Assembly (NCBI RefSeq): GCF_021531375.1
Contig: NZ_JADYTU010000021.1
Location: 1 to 33,429 of the forward strand
Source: Pseudoflavonifractor phocaeensis
Lineage (GTDB): Bacteria; Bacillota; Clostridia; Oscillospirales; Oscillospiraceae
Length of the DNA stretch: 33,429 nt
Direction: 5' to 3'
Shown here: piece after piece, positions 1 through 7,828 of the stretch
How positions within the stretch are numbered: the stretch's first letter is position 1
Layout of the letters: every line of letters starts with the position of its first letter
The notes under the pieces: model-generated
Database searches by the model: none
What the model saw: the letters and a program-made list of their open reading frames with translations, nothing else
Told to the model about the DNA's origin: nothing
Translations under genes and position numbers: made by a program

Positions 1-76
1 GAGGAAAGGGGCGGGCTTTGCCCGGGCGGGGAGGCGGGATGGGAGAGAAAAATTCCCGGAAGCGGGGAATGAACCG

Positions 77-105
77 TTGCGCCTGAAAAAAAAGACTGCT
101 ATAAT
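77..105 (+). promoter_or_regulatory. Probable promoter of ilvE
   Basis: A consensus TATAAT (100-105) lies 17 bp after a weak -35, TTGCGC (77-82). Transcription would start near 112 and leave a leader of about 150 nt before the ilvE start at 262. I searched that leader for T-box hallmarks, since amino acid genes of this group often carry one, and found none. It has a small GC hairpin near 173-187. Confidence 0.55.
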
Positions 106-261
106 AAGCAAACAAGGCCGTATTCCGCACGGCCCTCCCATCCGCATCAAGAGGAAAGAGAGAGAGAAGCGGGCGCTCCGGGCGCCGCGCTCCCACGCCG
201 CTGTTATTTGTATTGTGTGGAATGTAAGCCAGAACGAAGGAATATAGGAGGCAATCCAAAC

Positions 262-1329
262 ATGGAAGAAATCAAAATTACCCGTGCCGCCACTCTGAAG
301 GAGAAGCCCGAATCCTCCACCCTGGTATTTGGCAAAGCGATGACCGACCACATGTTCCTTGTGGACTATGATGAGGGCCAGGGCTGGCACGATCCCCGCA
401 TCGTCCCCTACGGCCCCCTGCAGATCGACCCCGCCGCCAAGGTGCTCCACTACGCCGAGGAGATCTTCGAGGGCCTGAAGGCCTACCGCACCGCCGACGG
501 CTCCATCCAGCTGTTCCGGGTCATGGACAACATCCAGCGGATGAATGACTCCGCCGACCGTCTGTGCATGCCCCAGATCCCCGCCGAGCTGGCGCTGGCC
601 GGCATCACCGAGCTGGTGAAGCTGGAGCAGGACTGGGTGCCCCATGAGAAGGACACCTCCCTGTACATCCGTCCCTTCATGATCGGTCTGGACCCGGCTC
701 TGGGCGTTCACTCCTCCCACCATGTCCAGTTCATCGTCATCGTCTGCCCCGTGGGCGCTTACTATCCCGAGGGCCTGAACCCCGTCAAGATCTACATCGA
801 GGACGAGGACGTCCGCGCCGTCAAGGGCGGCACCGGCATGGCCAAGACCGGCGGCAACTACGCCGCTTCCCTCCGCGCCGGCAACCGGGCGGAGAAGAAG
901 GGCTACACCCAGGTGCTGTGGCTGGACGGCGTCCACCGCAAGTACATCGAGGAGGTCGGCGCCATGAACGTTATGTTCAAGGTGGCCGGCAAGGTCCTGA
1001 CTCCCGACCTGAACGGCTCCGTGCTGCCCGGCATTACCCGCCGCTCCTGCATCCAGCTGCTGAAGGACTGGGGCTATGAGGTGGAGGAGCGCCGCATCTC
1101 CGCCCAGGAGCTGTTTGACGCCGCCGAGAATGGCACGCTGGAGGAGGCTTGGGGCACTGGCACCGCCGCCGTCGTCTCCCCCATCGGCGAGCTGGCCGAG
1201 GGCGACAAGAAGGTCACCATCAACAACAATGAGATCGGCCCTGTCACCCAGCGGCTGTACGACGAGCTGACCGGAATCCAGTGGGGCCGCGTGGCCGATC
1301 CCCACAACTGGATCACCAAGATCTGCTGA
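262..1329 (+). CDS. ilvE: Branched-chain amino acid aminotransferase
   Basis: This PLP-dependent fold-type IV aminotransferase interconverts leucine, isoleucine or valine with their 2-oxo acids using glutamate/2-oxoglutarate, in the cytosol. The protein is 355 residues, the usual size of the eukaryotic-like (group 2) BCAT form. The motif GTGMAKTGGNYAAS places the Schiff-base lysine at about Lys195; YIEEVGAMNVMF and the C-terminal GTGTAAVVSPIG are also typical. The ATG at 262 is chosen because AGGAGG ends about 10 bp upstream; an upstream TTG or GTG extension has no ribosome site and is not family-like. It is a single-gene unit with its own promoter and a terminator just behind it. The liv-type importer lies 9 kb away, so any link is functional only. 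The family assignment is secure; substrate preference is inferred. Confidence 0.95.
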   Translation: MEEIKITRAATLKEKPESSTLVFGKAMTDHMFLVDYDEGQGWHDPRIVPYGPLQIDPAAKVLHYAEEIFEGLKAYRTADGSIQLFRVMDNIQRMNDSADRLCMPQIPAELALAGITELVKLEQDWVPHEKDTSLYIRPFMIGLDPALGVHSSHHVQFIVIVCPVGAYYPEGLNPVKIYIEDEDVRAVKGGTGMAKTGGNYAASLRAGNRAEKKGYTQVLWLDGVHRKYIEEVGAMNVMFKVAGKVLTPDLNGSVLPGITRRSCIQLLKDWGYEVEERRISAQELFDAAENGTLEEAWGTGTAAVVSPIGELAEGDKKVTINNNEIGPVTQRLYDELTGIQWGRVADPHNWITKIC

Positions 1330-1350
1330 GGCATCGTTTGAATTTAGATA

Positions 1351-1385
1351 AAAAATCCGCCGGATTATTCCGGCGGATTTTTTTC
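1351..1385 (+). terminator. Intrinsic terminator of ilvE
   Basis: The stem AAATCCGCCGGA / TCCGGCGGATTT (1353-1364 with 1369-1380) has a 4-base ATTA loop and is followed by a T-run to 1385. The A-run before the stem also gives it some activity on the opposite strand. Confidence 0.9.
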
Positions 1386-1400
1386 TTCAGCGGTAACAGG

Positions 1401-1430
1401 CAAGCGGCCCGGCGAAAGCCGGGCCGCTTG
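1401..1430. terminator. Strong GAAA-loop hairpin between convergent genes
   Basis: A perfect 13-bp GC-rich stem (1401-1413 with 1418-1430) is closed by a GAAA tetraloop. It lies just past the end of the minus-strand DUF815 gene (stop at 1448) and just after the ilvE terminator. There is no good T-run on either side, so it may act as a 3' stabiliser or a weak terminator for the minus gene. Confidence 0.55.
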
Positions 1431-1447
1431 GTTTGTGGATCGGGATG

Positions 1448-2647
1448 TCACTGGAGCAGACTGGCGATGAACTGCCGGGCCACCCGGGGGGTGCGGCCGG
1501 AGTGGCGGATCTCCCAGGTCATGGCCTGGGCGTGGAGGACCTCCCGGTCCATGGTGATCCCAGCCTGGCCGGCCAGATGGTCCACCAAGGCCAGATAGCC
1601 GGCCTTGTTCATGGTCAGATAGGGGATGCGAAGCCCGAAGCGCTCGGCCAGGGCGGTCTTTTCCGAGATGGTCTCGGCGGCATCCACCTCGTCGCTGCCC
1701 CGGTCGCTGAAGTTCTGGCGCACCAGATGGCGGCGGTTGGAGGTGGCGTAGATGGCCACGTTGGCGGGCCGCCGCTCCAGACTGCCCTCCAGAATGGTCT
1801 TCAGGGAGGAATAGGTCTTGTCGTCCTGGTCAAAGGCCAGATCGTCGATGAACAGAATGAATTTCTGCCGCCGTCCGCCCAGAGAGCGCATGAGCTGGGG
1901 CAGGCCGGTGAGGTTCTCCTTCTGAATCTCGATGAGGCGCAGGTCCTCCATGCCGGGCAGATAGAGCATGGACTTCACCGTGGCCGATTTGCCGGTGCCT
2001 CCGTCGCCGAAGAGCAGGACGTTGTTGGCCGGATGGCCCGCCATCAGCTGGCGGGTGTTGGCTTCCACCTGGTCCCGCTGGAGCTCGTAGCCCAACAGGT
2101 CCTCGGGCCGGGGGCAGTCGGGGTCGGGCACCGGAACCAGCTGGCCCTCCTCCCACAGGAAAGCCTGGTACCGGGCGTACAGCCCCGCGCCATGTTCCCG
2201 GTAGAACTGGGTGAGAGCTTCGAAGTCGAAGGGCGCGGCGGCCCGCCACCTGGGCAGAGCGGCCAGCACCGGAGCATACTCGTTGGGCAGCAGCTCTTTC
2301 ATGGCGTCGACGCAGCGGTCACAGTCGGTCTCGGCCAGCAGAACGAAGGTGTCCACATCCCGGCGGGCCCCATTTTCCAGGGCGGGATCGGAGCCGCCCC
2401 GCTGGGCCAGCAGGGCGTAGGGAGTCTCGGTGTACCGCAGCCGGTCCCACAGCCAGTCTCCCAGACCGGAAAAGCCCTCCTCCCGCAGATGATAGAAGAC
2501 GGCGGTGTAGGCGTCCAGGGCCTCCTCGCCCCGGCCCTGGGCCAGCGCGTCCAGAAGGCGGCCCATTTGAAGCAGGACCGGCTGGGCGGTCAGGTTCCGA
2601 TAAGCGGACAGGCCCCGAAAGGCGGCCCGCAGCGCGTTCAATTCCAT
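1448..2647 (-). CDS. DUF815-family AAA ATPase
   Basis: This 399-residue protein matches the DUF815 group of P-loop ATPases, whose cellular role is not established. A Walker A loop, FGDGGTGKSATVKS, lies near residues 213-226. A Walker B-like FILFIDDLAFD follows near 263-273, and GSLERRPANVAIYATSNRRH is typical of the sensor region. The N-terminal 200 residues are helical and show no motif I know. The ATG at 2647 is preceded on its strand by CAGGAGAG about 8 bases upstream; a frame extension to 2692 has no ribosome site. It is a single-gene unit divergent from dusB and shares an overlapping promoter region with it. The family call is firm and the function is unknown. Confidence 0.88.
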   Translation of the reverse strand: MELNALRAAFRGLSAYRNLTAQPVLLQMGRLLDALAQGRGEEALDAYTAVFYHLREEGFSGLGDWLWDRLRYTETPYALLAQRGGSDPALENGARRDVDTFVLLAETDCDRCVDAMKELLPNEYAPVLAALPRWRAAAPFDFEALTQFYREHGAGLYARYQAFLWEEGQLVPVPDPDCPRPEDLLGYELQRDQVEANTRQLMAGHPANNVLLFGDGGTGKSATVKSMLYLPGMEDLRLIEIQKENLTGLPQLMRSLGGRRQKFILFIDDLAFDQDDKTYSSLKTILEGSLERRPANVAIYATSNRRHLVRQNFSDRGSDEVDAAETISEKTALAERFGLRIPYLTMNKAGYLALVDHLAGQAGITMDREVLHAQAMTWEIRHSGRTPRVARQFIASLLQ

Positions 2648-2691
2648 GGCGGTTCTCTCCTGTATCTGTCTGTATGTGTGGGTTTCTCCCA

Positions 2692-2720
2692 ATTTTAATG
2701 TCTGGAGCCGCCCTTGTCAA
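2692..2720 (-). promoter_or_regulatory. Promoter of the DUF815 gene
   Basis: On the minus strand a perfect TTGACA (2715-2720) stands 17 bp before TAAAAT (2692-2697). Its -35 box overlaps the -35 box of the dusB promoter, which fires the other way. Confidence 0.75.
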
Positions 2721-2742
2721 CCCGTGATGGGTATGGTACAAT
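2714..2742 (+). promoter_or_regulatory. Promoter of dusB
   Basis: TTGTCA (2714-2719), a 17-bp spacer and TACAAT (2737-2742). Transcription would start near 2749, giving a leader of about 120 nt that contains a small GCCC-GAAA-GGGC hairpin near 2780. Confidence 0.75.
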
Positions 2743-2870
2743 ATCTTGAAATTTGCAGGGCGGGGGCGGAAGGTGGATTGCCCGAAAGGGCAGGAATCAC
2801 CTCGGGGTTTGCCTCCGCCGTGACATCAGTTTGGACGGAAAACAGCGGCGCAAGCTGCCATGGAGGAAAT

Positions 2871-3842
2871 ATGGTATCCATCGCAGGTATTACAATTGAA
2901 ACGCCCCTGGCCCTGGGCCCCATGGCAGGGGTAACCGACGTGGCCTTCCGCACCATCTGCCGGGAGCAGGGGGCGGGTCTGACCTGCACGGAAATGGTCA
3001 GCGCCAAGGCCCTGTGCTATCAGGATAAAAAATCCATCCCCCTGCTGCAGCTGGGAGAGGGGGAACACCCCGCCGCCGCCCAGATCTTCGGCAGCGACCC
3101 GGCCTGTATGGAGCAGGCGGCGGGCATCGCCCATGAGGTGTCCGGAGCCGACTTCATTGACATCAATATGGGCTGTCCGGTGCCCAAGGTGGCAAACTCC
3201 GGGGACGGCTCCGGGCTGATGCGGAATCCGGACCTGGCGGTCAAGGTGGCCGAGGCGGTGATCCGGGGGGCGGGCTGCCCCGTGACGGTGAAGTTCCGCC
3301 TGGGCTGGGACAAGGGGTCCATCAACTGCGTGGAGTTTGCCAAAGCCATGGAGGAGGCCGGGGTGGCCGCCGTGGCCGTCCACGGCCGGACCCGGAACCA
3401 GATGTACGCGGGTACCGCCAACTGGGATTGGATCCGGGAGGTAAAAAAGGCGGTGAAGATCCCGGTCATTGCCAACGGCGACGTGTTCAAGCCCACCGAC
3501 GCCCCACGCATCCTGAAATACACCGGGGCGGACATGGCCATGATCGGACGGGGAGTATTCGGGAACCCCTGGCTTTTTGCCCAGTGCAAGGCGGCCCTGG
3601 AGGGCCGGCCCATCCCGGACATGCCTCCCCTGGCAGAGCGGTGCGACACCGCCGTGCGCCAGTTCGAGCTGTCGGCGGCCAACAAGGGGGAGAAGATCGC
3701 CTGCCTGGAGGCGCGGCGGCACTACGCATGGTATTTGAAGGGAGTTCCCCACGCGGGGTATTATAAGGAACAGATCGTGAAGATCACCACCTTGGCCGAC
3801 GTGTATAAGGTCACTGAGGGGATCAAGCGGGACTTGTGTTGA
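2871..3842 (+). CDS. dusB: tRNA-dihydrouridine synthase
   Basis: This FMN-dependent TIM-barrel enzyme reduces uridine to dihydrouridine in the tRNA D-loop. Its 323 residues are the normal length for bacterial DusB. The N-terminal LGPMAGVTD flavin motif is followed by DINMGCPVPKV with the catalytic cysteine. Further on are VKFRLGWD, the phosphate-binding VHGRTRNQMYAGTANWDWI and IPVIANGDV, then GADMAMIGRGVFGNPWLF, all family hallmarks. The ATG at 2871 has GGAGG 5 bp upstream; the longer reading frame into the leader overlaps the promoter and is rejected. The gene sits upstream of the ECF sigma operon with an 80-bp gap and no clear terminator, so read-through is possible. Assignment to Dus is certain; the B subtype is by overall similarity. 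Confidence 0.93.
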   Translation: MVSIAGITIETPLALGPMAGVTDVAFRTICREQGAGLTCTEMVSAKALCYQDKKSIPLLQLGEGEHPAAAQIFGSDPACMEQAAGIAHEVSGADFIDINMGCPVPKVANSGDGSGLMRNPDLAVKVAEAVIRGAGCPVTVKFRLGWDKGSINCVEFAKAMEEAGVAAVAVHGRTRNQMYAGTANWDWIREVKKAVKIPVIANGDVFKPTDAPRILKYTGADMAMIGRGVFGNPWLFAQCKAALEGRPIPDMPPLAERCDTAVRQFELSAANKGEKIACLEARRHYAWYLKGVPHAGYYKEQIVKITTLADVYKVTEGIKRDLC

Positions 3843-3922
3843 GAAGGAAGCATTGAGCGTGAAGCGTTGAAATGCGCGGCACGGAGAGAGTATATCCACA
3901 CGGAACAAGGGGGTGGGAAGCT

Positions 3923-4525
3923 GTGACGGAGCGGGAACTGGTGGACCGGGCAAGGGCCGGGGACCAGGATGCCTTTGAACAGCTGGTGCTGAACAATCAG
4001 AATCGGGTGTACACCCTGGCCCTCCGGATGGTGAACGACCGGGAGGAAGCCGCCGACTTGGCCCAGGAGGCCTTTCTCAAGGCCTGGCAGGGCCTGCCCG
4101 CCTTCCAGGGGGACAGCAGCTTCTCCACCTGGGTATACCGGCTGGCTTCCAACGTGTGCATCGACTATCTGCGAAAGCAGAAGCGCCGCCGGGAGGTGGA
4201 GCCTGTCCTCTCCCTGGACGACGAGGAGTCGGGCTGGACGGAGCCGGCGGACTGGGACCAGGACCCCCAGCGGCAGCTGGAGCGGGCGGAGCGGAGCCGG
4301 GCAGTGGCCCGGGGGCTGGAGGCTCTGCCCGACCACCACCGTCAGGTGCTGGCGCTGCGGGAGCTGTCCGGGCTGAGCTATCAGGAGATCGGACAGGCGC
4401 TGGAACTGGACATCGGAACGGTGAAATCCCGGATCGCCCGGGCCCGGCTGGCCTTGCGGAAAATCTTGTTGGAGGACGGGAACTTTTTTGGCGGTCCGCC
4501 GTCTAACCCATCGAACGAACATTAA
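3923..4525 (+). CDS. ECF-type RNA polymerase sigma factor
   Basis: This group 4 (ECF, SigW/RpoE-like) sigma factor directs RNA polymerase to envelope-stress-type promoters. The 200-residue protein has region 2 (FEQLVLNNQNRVYTLALRMV, DLAQEAFLKAW, STWVYRLASNVCIDYLRKQ) and, after an acidic linker, region 4 (LPDHHRQVLALRELSGLSYQ, IGTVKSRIARAR helix-turn-helix). The start is uncertain. GTG at 3923 has an AAGGGGG purine stretch 9 bp upstream and gives the family N-terminus; ATG at 3872 lacks a ribosome site. The next gene begins 15 bp downstream and encodes a zinc-finger anti-sigma protein, the classic partner. The regulon and inducing signal cannot be read from this window, and I did not find a convincing autoregulated ECF promoter (GGAAC/CGTC) at usable spacing. 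Confidence 0.92.
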   Translation: MTERELVDRARAGDQDAFEQLVLNNQNRVYTLALRMVNDREEAADLAQEAFLKAWQGLPAFQGDSSFSTWVYRLASNVCIDYLRKQKRRREVEPVLSLDDEESGWTEPADWDQDPQRQLERAERSRAVARGLEALPDHHRQVLALRELSGLSYQEIGQALELDIGTVKSRIARARLALRKILLEDGNFFGGPPSNPSNEH

Positions 4526-4539
4526 GGAGGTGAAGCGGC

Positions 4540-5337
4540 ATGGATCGCTGTGAACGATATACGGACCTGATCTCCGCCCGGCTGGACGGGGAGCTGACCG
4601 GGGAGGAGGAGCGGGAGCTGGAGGCCCATCTGGCCTGCTGCCCGGCTTGCCGGGCACTGGAATCGCAGCTTGCTGCGATTCATACCGCTTTTCCCCAGGT
4701 GGAAGAGATACCCGCCCCTGAGGGCTTTGCCCAGGGGGTGATGGAACGGATTCGGGCGCAAGAGTCTGCCGGACCCAAAGTGGTCCCCCTGTTCCGACGG
4801 CCCCAGGTTCGGGCTTTGGCCGGGCTGGCCGCTTGTCTGGTACTGTGTGTCGGCCTGTACCAAGCGGGGATCCCGCGCCGAGCCGGAGACGCTGTGGAAT
4901 ATGTGGAATATAATGTGGCCCCGGACAGCGCTGCCGGTGAGGGCACAGAAGAACTGATGCAGCCGGGGATCGCGGTAGCTTCCGTGGAGGGCCTTATGAC
5001 GGAGGAAGATTCTCCGGATGCGGGGGCGGCCCAGAGCGACGCCGTTCCGGAGCTTCAGCTCCGGAGCACCGGCAGCCCTGCCCAGTATGAGGTGGCCGGC
5101 CAGGCGGTGGACGCCGTGCTCACTTTGACGCAGTTACCGGAAGGATCGGAGGAAATACTGGGGCCGGAGACGGAGGCTTTGCCCGATGGGGAGGGCCGGA
5201 CCTGTTATCTGGTCACATGGGAGCAGATGGAGGGGCTGCTGGCACTGCTTCAGGAGCAGGAGGGCATTACCTCATCCGTGGCCGCCGGGCAGAAATCTGA
5301 CGGCTTATGTGCCGTCGTCCTGACGGAAGAACCGTAG
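4540..5337 (+). CDS. Membrane anti-sigma factor with zinc-binding domain
   Basis: Likely holds the upstream ECF sigma factor inactive at the membrane until a signal arrives. The 265-residue protein starts with an anti-sigma zinc domain in which His30, Cys34 and Cys37 form the HX3CX2C motif. One membrane helix follows at about residues 91-110, then an acidic extracytoplasmic part of about 150 residues with no motif I recognise. The tail ends with a segment mentioning the usual 'value/threshold' style of a DUF4349/MucB-like sensor only loosely, so I leave it unnamed. An excellent TAAGGAGGTG site precedes the ATG at 4540, and the gene follows the sigma gene by 14 bp, so the two are co-transcribed. 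Release would normally need regulated proteolysis; no protease gene is adjacent. Confidence 0.87.
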   Translation: MDRCERYTDLISARLDGELTGEEERELEAHLACCPACRALESQLAAIHTAFPQVEEIPAPEGFAQGVMERIRAQESAGPKVVPLFRRPQVRALAGLAACLVLCVGLYQAGIPRRAGDAVEYVEYNVAPDSAAGEGTEELMQPGIAVASVEGLMTEEDSPDAGAAQSDAVPELQLRSTGSPAQYEVAGQAVDAVLTLTQLPEGSEEILGPETEALPDGEGRTCYLVTWEQMEGLLALLQEQEGITSSVAAGQKSDGLCAVVLTEEP

Positions 5338-5379
5338 TCCTGCTGCGGAGCTCGCCGAAGAATTGATTATGAGATATAA

Positions 5380-5415
5380 AAATCGCCCAAAATCTATGAT
5401 TTTGGGCGATTTGTT
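5380..5415. terminator. Bidirectional intrinsic terminator
   Basis: A 15-bp stem, AAATCGCCCAAAATC (5380-5394) with its complement at 5398-5412, is closed by a 3-base loop. T-rich sequence lies on the plus side and an A-rich stretch on the other. It serves the convergent anti-sigma gene (plus) and kinase-like gene (minus). Confidence 0.88.
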
Positions 5416-5423
5416 ATTTGGGA

Positions 5424-6038
5424 TTAAGGCTTGTCGGCTTCCCCTTGGCTTGTACGGGCGTGAATATATTGTGCCAAAATGTTTGCGGTCCCTTCAATGC
5501 CCAGCCGGGCGCTGTTGACGGTGAGGTCATAGTTCCGGGCGTCCCCCCATTTGCCCTTGCAGAACTGGTCGTGATAGAGCCTGCGCCTCCGGTCCTCCCG
5601 GGTCATGATGGCCAGAGCTTCGCCGGTAGTCTCGGCTCCCCGCTCCATGGTCCGGGTCAGCTTGAAGTCCCGGTCGGCCAGCACAAAGATGGACACCAGA
5701 CCGGGACGGTCCCGTAGGACCTCCTCGGCGCAGCGGCCCACGACCACAAACGATCTGCCGGCGTCGGCCTGCTCACGCAGGTATTGAAACTGCATCTGGG
5801 CGAGCGCGTCCCCCGGGGCATTGCTGAATCCTTTCACCGTGCGGTACATAAGCCGGTTTTTAGGCTGTTCATCGTACCGGGCCAGATGTTCCACATCCAG
5901 TTCCCGAGTCTGGGCGATGGCTTCCAGCATGTTTTTTTCGTAGAGAGGCAGGGAGAAGCGTTTTGCCAGCGACCGAGCGATCTCGTGGCCGCCGCTTCCG
6001 AATTCCCGCCCCAGGGCAACGATCAGCGGTTCAGACAT
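5424..6038 (-). CDS. Cytidylate-kinase-like family protein
   Basis: The 204-residue protein belongs to the cytidylate-kinase-like family (Cytidylate_kin2 type), whose real substrate is generally unproven. Near the N-terminus the P-loop position reads GREFGSGGHEIA (about residues 10-21), in which the usual Walker lysine is a glycine. This is the family's own signature rather than a local mutation. VVVGRCAEEVLRDRPGLVSI and a basic TREDRRRRLYHDQFC segment follow, like the lid and base-binding parts of CMP kinases. The ATG at 6038 is preceded on its strand by AAGGAGGG; upstream codons to 6083 have none. The gene follows the permease gene by 28 bp on the same strand, so they form an operon. A nucleotide-kinase function is inference from fold. 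Confidence 0.82.
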   Translation of the reverse strand: MSEPLIVALGREFGSGGHEIARSLAKRFSLPLYEKNMLEAIAQTRELDVEHLARYDEQPKNRLMYRTVKGFSNAPGDALAQMQFQYLREQADAGRSFVVVGRCAEEVLRDRPGLVSIFVLADRDFKLTRTMERGAETTGEALAIMTREDRRRRLYHDQFCKGKWGDARNYDLTVNSARLGIEGTANILAQYIHARTSQGEADKP

Positions 6039-6066
6039 GAGTGGTCCCTCCTTATGAGCAGTAAAA

Positions 6067-7419
6067 TCAGAAGTAGCGGACAAATATGACCAGCATGGAG
6101 ATGAAAATGACGATGACGGTGGCCGGAGCCATGACCCTGCAATACCGGCCCCAGCTGATGGCGTGGCCGCTTTTGGCGGCGATGGAGGTGCCCACTACGT
6201 TGGCCGAGGCGCCGATGGGGGTGGCGTTGCCGCCGATATCGGTGCCCATGGACAGGGCCCAGGCCATGGTGTGCAGGTCCGCCCCCTGGACGGCGGCCAG
6301 GCTTTTGATGACGGGGATCATGGTGGCAGAGAAGGGGATGTTGTCGATAAAGGCGCTGGCTGCGGCGGAGCCCCAGATGATGATGGCGGCGATCAGCATG
6401 GCGTTGCCGCCGCTGGCCCGGCCGATGAGAGCGGCCAGCAGCTCCAGTACGCCGGTCTGCTCCAGACCGCTGACCACCACGAACAGGCCCATAAAGAACA
6501 GCAGGGTCTTATAGTCCAGCCGCATCAGGATGCCCTTGGCCCGCGGCCCCGCGGCAATCAGCGTGGCCAGGGCGATAACCGTGCCGATACAGGACACGGT
6601 GAGCCGGGTCTGGGCATGGGTGATAAGCAGCGCGACGGCGCAGCCGAAGATGAGGCAGCTGACCAGGAAGGAACGGCGGTCGGTGATGGCCTCCTTGGGA
6701 TCGGGACAGCTTCGGGACTGCCCGGTCCGGTCCGAGCTGCGCAGATCTTTCCGAAAACAGAAGTAGAAATAGATCACGATGATCCCCAGGGAGATAGCGG
6801 ACATAAGGCCGGTGTTGGCAATAAAATCGCCGAAGGAGTACCCCAGGGAGGTGCCGATGATGATGTTGGGCGGGTCGCCGCACATGGTGGCCGAGCCTCC
6901 CAGGTTGGCGCAGAAGATCTCAGAGAGGATCATGGGCACCGGGTCCAGCTCCAGCAGCCGGGCCAGCTCCACCGTGACGGCGGCCAGAAACAGGATGACC
7001 GTGATACTGTCGATGAACATGGACAGCACCGCCGACATGACCATGAAGGTGAGAAAGATGGGGATGGGCCTGTAATGGACCAGCTTGGCGATCTCCATGC
7101 ACAGCCACCGGAAAAATCCGCTCTCCGCCATGCCCTCCACCATGATCATCATGCCGGCGATAAAGGTGATGGTCTCCCAGTTGATGCCGGTAGAGGTGGT
7201 GGCGGCCCCCATCTGGTACCAAAAGTTCGGTTGGAAGATGCTGTACAGGCTCAGCGCCTCCAATACGGCCCGGCCGCTGCGCATGCACAGGCCGAATACC
7301 ACCGTCAGGGTCAGAAAACCGCACCCCAGGGTGGCGATGTGCCGTTCTACCTTTTCTGTTACGATCAGAAAAAACATGGTCAGAAAAATCGCCACAGCGG
7401 AAACTTGGGCAATCAGCAT
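6067..7419 (-). CDS. ArsB/NhaD-type ion or carboxylate permease
   Basis: This polytopic membrane protein of 450 residues belongs to the ion transporter superfamily that includes ArsB, NhaD and SLC13-like carriers. About 11 hydrophobic helices are visible. The signature half-repeats are clear: MFIDSITVILFLAAVTVELA followed by CANLGGSATMCGDPPNIIIG, and later SAFIDNIPFSATMIPVIKSL with GTDIGGNATPIGASANVVG. These two inverted-repeat hairpins carry the Asn/Asp-Pro substrate site. The cargo could be Na+/H+, arsenite or a dicarboxylate. No arsR, arsenate reductase or arsA lies nearby, which argues against arsenite. The ATG at 7419 has AAGGAG 13 bases upstream, slightly far. It is the first gene of a two-gene minus-strand operon with the kinase-like gene. 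Confidence 0.85.
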   Translation of the reverse strand: MLIAQVSAVAIFLTMFFLIVTEKVERHIATLGCGFLTLTVVFGLCMRSGRAVLEALSLYSIFQPNFWYQMGAATTSTGINWETITFIAGMMIMVEGMAESGFFRWLCMEIAKLVHYRPIPIFLTFMVMSAVLSMFIDSITVILFLAAVTVELARLLELDPVPMILSEIFCANLGGSATMCGDPPNIIIGTSLGYSFGDFIANTGLMSAISLGIIVIYFYFCFRKDLRSSDRTGQSRSCPDPKEAITDRRSFLVSCLIFGCAVALLITHAQTRLTVSCIGTVIALATLIAAGPRAKGILMRLDYKTLLFFMGLFVVVSGLEQTGVLELLAALIGRASGGNAMLIAAIIIWGSAAASAFIDNIPFSATMIPVIKSLAAVQGADLHTMAWALSMGTDIGGNATPIGASANVVGTSIAAKSGHAISWGRYCRVMAPATVIVIFISMLVIFVRYF

Positions 7420-7487
7420 GATATGATACGCGCTCCTTTTTGTGCGGGACCGTCCCGTCCCGGACCCCGTACATTTGTTTCTTCCCT

Positions 7488-7517
7488 ATCATATGACCGT
7501 CCCGAATAAAGAAACAA
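7488..7517 (-). promoter_or_regulatory. Possible promoter of the permease operon
   Basis: On the minus strand TTGTTT (7512-7517) lies 18 bp before TATGAT (7488-7493). The -10 is good and the -35 weak. The leader down to 7419 contains a GGGAC/GTCCC hairpin. Confidence 0.45.
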
Positions 7518-7712
7518 GAAGGCAAAAGCTCCGCTGTATTAAGATTCCGTCAAACGCAGGCGGTGGGGGAGCGGGGGACGGAAGGAACCGGTCCGCGGAC
7601 TTTCCGGAGCGTTTTTAAGGCCTTTCCAGGACTTTCGTCACTTTTCACGAAAAGATGGGGAGAAATCGAAGAAGCGGCTGGAGCCCGTCTTGCCGCTCCG
7701 ACAAAAAAACAG

Positions 7713-7741
7713 TTGTCAGACGGGGGTTTTTAATGTATAAT
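7713..7741 (+). promoter_or_regulatory. Strong promoter of the EF-G-like gene
   Basis: TTGTCA (7713-7718), a 17-bp spacer and a perfect TATAAT (7736-7741). The -35 region also lies in an inverted repeat (CCCGTCT at 7684-7690, AGACGGG at 7718-7724) that could be an operator. The leader of about 80 nt has a GGCTCCTCCGG / TGACGGAGC stem. The remainder of the 409-bp intergenic gap (7420-7828) holds the divergent permease promoter and no gene. Confidence 0.75.
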
Positions 7742-7828
7742 AACCAATAGCGTGTAACGTCTTTTTGGATCGGCTCCTCCGGTCCTCTGACGGAGCAATA
7801 TGCGAAACATAAGGAGTGGAAACAAGAC

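Noticed and set aside
106-261. A T-box or other riboswitch before ilvE.
   Set aside because: No specifier stem, no TGGNACCGCG-type sequence and no terminator/antiterminator pair in the leader.
1433-2698. A 421-codon plus-strand frame opposite the DUF815 gene.
   Set aside because: The minus frame has Walker A and B motifs, a ribosome site and promoter; the plus frame has none.
5506-5530. A frame shift or truncation in the kinase-like protein because its P-loop lacks Lys.
   Set aside because: The GREFGSGG loop is the normal signature of this family, and the frame is intact from start to stop.
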